Shown in pieces: positions 58,308-64,000 of a DNA stretch of 64,000 nt. Position 1 is the first letter of the stretch. Each line of letters starts with the position of its first letter. The DNA is taken from the NCBI GenBank assembly GCA_963920635.1, contig OY987301.1:13112501-13176500 (forward strand), in the 5' to 3' direction. The notes under the pieces were generated by a model. That model worked only from the letters and a program-made list of their open reading frames with translations. It was not told the origin of the DNA and ran no database searches. A program made the translations under genes and the position numbers. The stretch is from Pseudeuparius sepicola. Taxonomy: Eukaryota > Arthropoda > Insecta > Coleoptera > Anthribidae.

Positions 58308-58459
58308 GTTGCTAAGCAACGAAGTGATAATTGCACAAGTGGTATTACCGCTTTGGTTTTGCACAAGTGCAATTATCGCTAGCAGAGACATATGATGGGT
58401 TGGACTTTTATGAAAGGAGCTACCTTATTGGATGCAAGCAGTATGAGGGAAATAATCAA
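58308..58459. repeat. X-box palindrome and duplicate of MITE interior
   Basis: GTTGCTAAGCAAC at 58308-58320 is a perfect X-box-type palindrome. Then 58364-58459 repeats 57494-57590 (AGCTACCTTATTGGATGCAA, GCAGTATGAGGGAAATAATC) with few changes, direct orientation, but without the TIRs. Confidence 0.75.
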
Positions 58460-58899
58460 TACAATATTCTTGTTCTGAATGTTTTTAATAATATACCTAT
58501 CTAATAATAATAATTATCATCCTGACAATACTCCGAACTAAGAGTATAGGTACGCCAGAAACAACCAAGAACTAGGATACCATTCGGTCAAGTAAATACT
58601 AATTAAATATTTATTAACTGAAAGAAAGTTTATACAAATAAATTCTGACAAAGTGATCGCAATTTTCTTACTAGAAAAGAGTTATTAAGACATAGATACA
58701 TGCGAGCCATCGATTGATGACGTAAATGACTTAATTACCAACTTTGTTTGACTAAAACCTAAAACAGATTGAAAAGAGCAGAAGCATTTTTAAGATTTCC
58801 TTAAGGAATAAGGAATTTTTAAAAACTAAAATATACGATCAAATCTAAACACTAATAATATTGTCCAAGGCCAAAACATCGGATAGCACAAACTAATTA

Positions 58900-59200
58900 A
58901 GCACAACTGCCGATAATGGCGACGATTCGGCCGAAGGCCTCAAACGCGGTTAGTATCTCCCCTCCCCTGTCCTTTTCCATGTGACCTCAGACTCCTCCGG
59001 AATGAAGATTATTTCACTCGTATTGTCTCATTAGAATTCCGGGCCGGAGCGGCGCGGCCCCGCAAACTTCCCAATCCCGGATCTTTTCCCTCCGCCGCGC
59101 TTTTACCGGCGACAATAAAACCCGCACTTTTATTATTGTGGCCCGCAAGAAAAACAGGGGGACCGGATAGTCTGGTTTTAATTGCACCTCGGGGGTGGGT
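58900..59200. promoter_or_regulatory. Very GC-rich non-coding island
   Basis: The strongest GC peak of the window (GGGCCGGAGCGGCGCGGCCCC near 59041-59061). It is followed by GACAATAAAACCCGC and CTTTTATTATTGTGGCC, an inverted pair of ACAATAAA words. No credible coding frame. Enhancer or CpG-type promoter possible. Confidence 0.4.
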
Positions 59201-59504
59201 TCGTCACAACTATTTTGTTGGATTGTCGCCAGTCGCGCAGGGAATGTTTGAAAATGGCAAAGTTTATGTTGATATTAGACATTCCGTTAGAGCAAATAAT
59301 ATACAGGTTGTCACAGAAATAAGTGCCAAAATTGTAACCGCTAATTTAACTCATCAAAAGCAACCACTTTTCTCTAATTTTTTTTTTTCGGAAACCTCTT
59401 CGTTTCGTTGAAAAGACATAGAAAAACTCGCTCTACATTTAATCCACGCTTAGAGAGGGAAAGAGAGAGGACACCGCTCTTGCCTACCCTGCCGTGTTTA
59501 GATT

Positions 59505-59540
59505 TTGTTACGTCGTTTTGAACGGCGGCCATTTTATATG
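59505..59540 (+). promoter_or_regulatory. YY1/Pho-like promoter core of the THAP-like exon
   Basis: AACGGCGGCCATTTTATATG holds the GGCCATTTT core. It lies about 95 bp before the ATG at 59629, in a moderately GC-rich segment without TATA plus initiator. Such sites mark insect and vertebrate housekeeping promoters. Confidence 0.4.
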
Positions 59541-59628
59541 TGGCAGGCAAAGCGGGTACGTTGTGAGTTAATTTCGTGAATTAATAAATTAAAAGTAACA
59601 GTGATTAAGGGGAAAATATACTCTTACG

Positions 59629-59685
59629 ATGGCGAATTGTTCAGCGTTTGGCTGCAAAAGCAGAAGTCGGGATTTCGTTTCAGAG
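59629..59685 (+). CDS. First coding exon, THAP-like zinc finger start
   Basis: ATG opens 19 codons, M-A-N-C-S-A-F-G-C-K-S-R-S-R-D-F-V-S-E, ending at a donor (CAGAG|GTAAAT). The start M-x-N-C-x-A-x-G-C is how many THAP domain proteins begin (first two zinc cysteines spaced by four). The rest of the domain is not found downstream before the LINE. Either the LINE sits in intron 1, or the LINE's 5' region has captured this exon. A candidate acceptor (ATATATTTCAG, ending 59955) precedes the LINE ORF1 by 31 nt, but joining it in phase reaches a stop quickly. Confidence 0.5.
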
Positions 59686-59986
59686 GTAAATATTTAACAA
59701 GCTACCTTTGAAAGGTGCCCTAAAACTTTATTTTTTCTCAACATAACTTCTTCAAATTCCTTCTACCTTTTAGTATGATAAAGTGCATTGTTTTGTTTGT
59801 AAATAGGACCAATATAATTATTTTTTAACGTCGTTTTTTTTTAAATGTGTTAATTGATTATGATAGTTTCATAAAATATGGGCTGGTTTCCATTGACGTG
59901 TATTATTTATTTTATTTTGATTGATTCGAAATCTCCGCAAATAAATATATTTCAGCACTTAACACTAGCTTTGAGAGCTAGCCAAG

Positions 59987-61003
59987 ATGGCTGACAGGGA
60001 CAAACAGCAAGTAGAAAGTGGTCCCAAAAACATCTGTAAATATTGTGCCAAAAGTGTAACAAATGCTCAAGCAGAATGTGTTGAATGTAAAGGTGTCTAT
60101 CACACATCATGTGCACTAAGAATACCTGGTTTACGGGCTGTTGGTAAAAGTAACCTGGTAAGATGCTGTCTGGGTAAACAAGAAGAACACAAGGCCTCCC
60201 AAATGGGTAAGGCAGAGTTTATTAATAACAGTGAGCACACAAAGTTGTGGGATGAACTCATAAAATCCAAGGACATAATTATTGAAGAACTTAAGGAAAA
60301 AGAAGTTTTACTTAAAAAGACAATCAGTCTATTAGAAGAAAAACTTTACTCAGAAAAAACAAACAAAGAAGAAAAAACTCGAGAATCTACCAGCAAAAAA
60401 ACAAAGGACCAAAATAAAAATATAAACACGCGGACGACAACTGATGCTACACAGTGGACCAAACAAAACCAAACCTCTGAATTAACAATCAAACAATCAG
60501 CAGTTATGAACAAAGTAATCAATCTAACTAATGAACCCCCAATGGATACTACATCTCAACCAACAAAACATCACAACGCACGAAAAAATGAATTACTTAG
60601 TCAAACGAAGACCTCAAGTCAAGTAAATCCTGCAAATAAAAGAAATACCTACAATAGAAATAGCTCGATGAGGATAATCGGTACCAGTAGTGCTGCAAGT
60701 GAAAATGGTTTCGAGGGTAAAGAGAAAATGGTATGGCTTTACATCTTCAGGGTCAAGAATCATGTCACTTCTGACATGATACAAGGATACATTAAGAAGA
60801 AACCTGGATTTGTGGATACTGAGGTTACAGTTAGGGAACTACCTGGGAAGAGTTCTGAAAACCTCAAATCTTTCTGCATCTCCGCACCTTTCGAACAGAA
60901 GGACGCGATGTACCAATCCGACTTCTGGCCACGTGGTGTGGGTGTGAAGCGTTTTAGTTTCATCCGATACAGAGAACTGAACAGAGATGCTGATTTTTTA
61001 TAA
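59987..61003 (+). CDS. LINE ORF1 protein, PHD-like finger and coiled coil, 338 aa
   Basis: ATG 59987 has a good context (GCCAAGATGG). Residues 17-61 hold C17-x2-C20-x10-C31-x2-C34-x4-H39-x2-C42 and C60-C61, a PHD-type C4HC-like finger. Residues of about 85-125 form a charged coiled coil (E-E-L-K-E-K-E-V-L-L-K-K). A low-complexity N/T/K/Q linker follows to about 235. The last 90 residues (W-L-Y-I-F-R-V to F-W-P-R-G-V-G-V-K-R-F) match the conserved C-terminal block seen in insect CR1-type ORF1 proteins. Role: RNA binding and RNP assembly, by family. The stop TAA is directly preceded by a slippery run (see next feature). Confidence 0.85.
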   Translation: MADRDKQQVESGPKNICKYCAKSVTNAQAECVECKGVYHTSCALRIPGLRAVGKSNLVRCCLGKQEEHKASQMGKAEFINNSEHTKLWDELIKSKDIIIEELKEKEVLLKKTISLLEEKLYSEKTNKEEKTRESTSKKTKDQNKNINTRTTTDATQWTKQNQTSELTIKQSAVMNKVINLTNEPPMDTTSQPTKHHNARKNELLSQTKTSSQVNPANKRNTYNRNSSMRIIGTSSAASENGFEGKEKMVWLYIFRVKNHVTSDMIQGYIKKKPGFVDTEVTVRELPGKSSENLKSFCISAPFEQKDAMYQSDFWPRGVGVKRFSFIRYRELNRDADFL

Positions 61004-61073
61004 TAGACTCTAGAACCAGACAAAACCGTGAAGGTGTAGGCAACTTACCTCAGAAAAACAATCTTAGAGTTCT
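60994..61073 (+). promoter_or_regulatory. Candidate -1 ribosomal frameshift signal
   Basis: T TTT TTA (60994-61000) in ORF1 phase is a canonical X XXY YYZ heptamer, immediately followed by the ORF1 stop TAA. ORF2 lies in the -1 frame, open from the shift point. A possible stem starts 4-5 nt downstream: AGACTCTAG (61005-61013) with CTTAGAGTTCT (61063-61073), nine pairs and one bulge. An inner AGGTG/TACCT hairpin sits in its loop. Confidence 0.5.
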
Positions 61074-63852
61074 CGCGCTAAACTCACAGTGCCTGAATCC
61101 CGGAAAAGCATCTATACTTGAGTCATACATGATTGACAAGGATTATGATTTCCTATGTATTTCTGAGCATTGGATGACTGATTGTGATCACTTAAGGGCT
61201 ATAAACATGGGTGGTTTTTCTCTGATTAGCGCCTTTTGTAGGTCTACCTATATCCATGGTGGCTGTGCTGTCTTTGCAAACACCAAACACTCTTGTAAAT
61301 CACTTAACCTTGAGACTTTCTCAATTGAGAGACACTTTGAGATCTCAGGTGCATGTTTCGACAAGTCACAAATAATAAGTGTCTATAGGTCACCATCACC
61401 TCATGGCAATTTTGATATTTTCTGCGAGGGGCTGGCCCAGGTATTAAGTAACTTAAATTACAGACAAAACATAATATTCGCTGGCGACTTTAATGTACAT
61501 TTTGGTACAAATGAGTATGAGGCAATTGCAGTAGAAGGTATTTTTAACTCATTTGGTTTGTCACGCACTATCTTTGACACCACTAGAAAAGCTTCCTGTC
61601 TGGATAATATTTTCTCTAATATTGATACCAATAACTATAAAGCAGAAGTAATAGATTTTTCCATCTCTGACCACAAACCTCTGTCTTTCGAGCTCCAGTC
61701 TGAGTCTGTGCCTGTTGAGAAGACAAACATAATTTATCGGCCTATAACCGATCAGGGTTTAATGGCTTTGTATGATTTATTTGATGGCTACGATTGGGAG
61801 TTCTTGAATGATATAACAGTTAGTCCTATTACGCAGTTTGATAAGTTTATAAGCATTCTACAGAACGCTTGTGATATAGCATTTCCCGAAAAGAGCAAAA
61901 CTGTCAATATTAATTCTGACAACTCATTTAAGATACATTGGTTCACTGATGAAATACGACAAAACAGGGAGAGTCTTAAGCTCTTAACAACTATTCACCA
62001 TCGTAATTCTGAAATAGTGAGTAGTGGTGCATTGAGGAAATATAGGCGTTTTTATAGGTCTCAAGTACATAAAGCTAAGAAAAACGCAAATGACATGCAT
62101 ATATCCAATTCTAGAAACAAAAATAAGGCAGTGTGGGATGTTATCAGGAATAACAATCCTAGGTCAAAGGAACAATCGTCGCCATCTCTTTCTGCCCAAG
62201 ATTTTAATACACACTTTGCTACTATTGCTGATACTGTTAGACAGACTCTACCTAATAATGTCAGAGATCCACTCACCTACCTCCATGGAATTGATGGAGC
62301 CGTTTCAAGTGCGGGCTTGACCTTTTCTTTTGATTCTGTTAGTATTAACGATGTAAGAAATGCTATGGCTGGGCTCAGTAATAGCCCTAGCAGGGATGTG
62401 TATAATTTCAACATTAAAATTGTGAAAGCGTTAAAAAACTTAATTGTCTCTCCTCTGTGCAGATTGATTAATCAATGCATTGCTGGAAATGTTTTCCCTG
62501 ACTGTCTTAAGATTGCTAGGGTTGTGCCCATCTTCAAAAAGGGGAATGTCTGCGAAGTTAACAATTATCGCCCAATCTCGATTGTGCCCATTTTTGGTAA
62601 AATCTTTGAGCATCTATTGAACACACAACTGGTAAAGTATTTTGAGAATAACAACCTCTTTGCTCCAAACCAGTTTGGTTTCCGAACAGGAAAGTCGACT
62701 TCGAGGGCTGTTCTAAGTTTGGTACAGCAGGTTCAGCGATCGTATGATGACAATAAGTTTGTACGGGTATGCTTTTACGACCTGACTAAGGCCTTTGATT
62801 GTATTGACCATCAACTCTTGATTGAAAAACTGACCAGGTATAGCTTTAGCAGAGACAGTTCTCACTTGATTGGATCCTATCTTGGGGGTAGAAAGCAATA
62901 TGTCTCGGCCAATGGTAGTAAGTCTGAATTGGTAGGTTTAAAATATGGAGTTCCCCAGGGCTCTATCCTGGGCCCAACACTGTTTTTAATTTACATAAAT
63001 GATATCACATTTATAGATAACCTCAATCTCGTCTTGTATGCAGATGACACAACTTCCATAAACATATCGGATGCTCCCAATACTGTCAACCAAAACGTTG
63101 ATGATTCTGGCTTTCGTATTGAGCAGTGGTTTCTTTCAAATCGCCTCTGCATGAATGCTGGTAAAACACAAATTCTAGATTTTTCCTTGAAACCTGCAAT
63201 CACTAACTTCAGCCCTGTTAGCTTTCTTGGATTGTATCTGGACAGCAGATTGTCGTGGGAAGAGCAAGTTAATCAACTTATTAAGAGGCTGAATAGAAAC
63301 ATGTACCTGATTCGTAATCTCCTAAACAATGTCTCAACCAAAGTACTTATGGACACCTACTATGGACATTTTCATTCTCACATAATGTATGGCATACTGC
63401 TGTGGGGCCATTGCCCACATGCCACAAGAGCGTTTGGTGTGCAAAGAAGATGTATCAGATTGATGGCGGGTATTGCATTTCGTGAACCTTGTAGAGACAA
63501 GTTTATCTCTTTTGGTATTCTTACTCTACCTAGTGTGTTCATACTCGAATGCCTTCTCTACCTAAAAAGCAACATTGATGACTTCAAAACAAACTCACAT
63601 TTTCATCATTATAACACTAGAGGAGGTGAACACCTGTGCATTCAATACCACAGGGTCAATAAAGCTAGAAGTGGTCATAATTACCATGCCATTAAATTCT
63701 ATAATGTGCTCCCCGAAGTTGTCAAAGAGCTACCCACAAAATTATTTAAATCTAAACTGAAAAGTTACTTAAAGTCTAAAGCTTTCTTTAGCATGGATGA
63801 ATTCCTTGTTGCAGACTTCAGTGATTTGTCGTTGTCAGTCATGGCAGGCTAA
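61000..63852 (+). CDS. LINE ORF2, endonuclease and reverse transcriptase
   Basis: The first ATG in frame is 61129, but homology-type sequence begins earlier: N-L-R-V-L-A-L-N-S-Q-C-L-N-P (about 61060-61105) is endonuclease motif I, so the 61129 start would delete catalytic sequence. The frame is open back to the TGA at 60990. Counting from 61129: endonuclease motifs E-H-W-M (about residue 14), G-D-F-N-V-H (about 118) and S-D-H-K-P-L (about 180). Reverse transcriptase has V-P-I-F-K-K-G-N, F-Y-D-L-T-K-A-F-D (about 550), G-V-P-Q-G-S-I-L-G-P (about 608) and Y-A-D-D (637). A CR1-type C-terminal region follows, without RNase H. No stop or frameshift seen over 907 codons. Confidence 0.9.
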   Translation: MIDSRTRQNREGVGNLPQKNNLRVLALNSQCLNPGKASILESYMIDKDYDFLCISEHWMTDCDHLRAINMGGFSLISAFCRSTYIHGGCAVFANTKHSCKSLNLETFSIERHFEISGACFDKSQIISVYRSPSPHGNFDIFCEGLAQVLSNLNYRQNIIFAGDFNVHFGTNEYEAIAVEGIFNSFGLSRTIFDTTRKASCLDNIFSNIDTNNYKAEVIDFSISDHKPLSFELQSESVPVEKTNIIYRPITDQGLMALYDLFDGYDWEFLNDITVSPITQFDKFISILQNACDIAFPEKSKTVNINSDNSFKIHWFTDEIRQNRESLKLLTTIHHRNSEIVSSGALRKYRRFYRSQVHKAKKNANDMHISNSRNKNKAVWDVIRNNNPRSKEQSSPSLSAQDFNTHFATIADTVRQTLPNNVRDPLTYLHGIDGAVSSAGLTFSFDSVSINDVRNAMAGLSNSPSRDVYNFNIKIVKALKNLIVSPLCRLINQCIAGNVFPDCLKIARVVPIFKKGNVCEVNNYRPISIVPIFGKIFEHLLNTQLVKYFENNNLFAPNQFGFRTGKSTSRAVLSLVQQVQRSYDDNKFVRVCFYDLTKAFDCIDHQLLIEKLTRYSFSRDSSHLIGSYLGGRKQYVSANGSKSELVGLKYGVPQGSILGPTLFLIYINDITFIDNLNLVLYADDTTSINISDAPNTVNQNVDDSGFRIEQWFLSNRLCMNAGKTQILDFSLKPAITNFSPVSFLGLYLDSRLSWEEQVNQLIKRLNRNMYLIRNLLNNVSTKVLMDTYYGHFHSHIMYGILLWGHCPHATRAFGVQRRCIRLMAGIAFREPCRDKFISFGILTLPSVFILECLLYLKSNIDDFKTNSHFHHYNTRGGEHLCIQYHRVNKARSGHNYHAIKFYNVLPEVVKELPTKLFKSKLKSYLKSKAFFSMDEFLVADFSDLSLSVMAG

Positions 63853-64000
63853 AATGTGATGTATGAGGCATCTGTATGTTGGTCTCCTTTTAATGTGTAA
63901 TCTCCACTAGTTTATATCCTATTCATTTTTTTTTTGTTGGATCATATTTATATAATTAACTAGGTTTTAGTGTGTATGTGTCATTTACTGCTTTTATCTT
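63853..64000 (+). other. LINE 3' UTR (cut by the window)
   Basis: Non-coding, T-rich. No poly(A) or terminal microsatellite is reached, so the target duplication cannot be seen. Confidence 0.6.

Larger units (their letters stand above)
59956..64000 (+). mobile_element. CR1-like non-LTR retrotransposon (LINE), 3' end outside window
   Basis: Two intact ORFs in order: PHD-like plus coiled-coil ORF1, then endonuclease-reverse transcriptase ORF2, followed by at least 148 nt of 3' UTR. The 5' boundary is not certain and could lie anywhere between about 59450 and 59960. Intact frames suggest a recent insertion. The clade call (CR1/L2-type rather than Jockey or RTE) rests on the PHD-like finger in ORF1 and the lack of a CCHC knuckle array or RNase H. 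Confidence 0.85.

Noticed and set aside
59956..61003. In-frame fusion of the THAP-like exon with LINE ORF1 by splicing
   Set aside because: Joining 59685 to 59956 in phase reaches a TGA after 12 codons and is out of frame with ORF1.

Overview
This window reads as AT-rich, gene-poor, repeat-dense nuclear DNA of an insect. The support is indirect: short introns with clean GT-AG signals, TATA plus TCAGT-type initiator promoters, a Tc1-type DD34E transposase, a P-type transposon with 8-bp target duplications, a two-ORF LINE with a PHD-like finger in ORF1, and many palindromic MITEs beginning CAGGGTGT. The exact order (beetle or other) cannot be settled from the sequence alone. There are no bacterial-type operons, rRNA, convincing tRNA or CRISPR arrays. 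Most open frames on both strands are shadows inside palindromes or non-coding islands.

Layout. 0-8 kb: a large nested palindrome, a 792-bp tandem repeat of about 2.6 units with a related dispersed copy at 7.6-8.1 kb, and a 1.2-kb palindromic element. 8.5-8.7 kb: a small coding exon resembling a Ly6/quiver-type domain, followed by a candidate 10-nt microexon. 9-21 kb: non-coding, with GC-rich islands, several inverted-repeat elements, and one short candidate coding exon at 15.3 kb. 21.8-24.7 kb: palindromic elements around a Tc1-like transposase gene broken by one frameshift. 25-38 kb: repeat clusters, GC-rich islands and a 1.6-kb near-perfect palindrome (36.7-38.3 kb). 39.57-41.5 kb: a P-type DNA transposon with 28-bp perfect terminal inverted repeats and an 8-bp GATTAGAT duplication. 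42.5-46.2 kb: two tandem single-exon paralogues on the minus strand encoding a degenerate protein-kinase fold, one intact and one with an in-frame TAG. 46.4-59.2 kb: palindromes, MITEs and islands. 59.45-64 kb: a promoter plus first exon resembling a THAP protein, then a CR1-like LINE with two intact ORFs running to the window edge.

The GC-rich, non-coding islands of about 200-400 bp occur every few kb. They contain homeodomain, POU, Runx-like and TCF-like words, and look like the conserved non-coding elements of a gene desert or giant introns around a developmental gene. That is inference and needs cross-species alignment.

The most interesting observations are: (1) a canonical U UUU UUA slippery heptamer directly before the ORF1 stop of the LINE, with ORF2 open in the -1 frame and lacking any usable upstream AUG; (2) the tandem pseudokinase pair with conserved TATA/initiator promoters; (3) the P-type element defined by exact ends; (4) the 10-nt microexon; and (5) multi-arm and nested palindromes that would yield long hairpin RNAs if transcribed.
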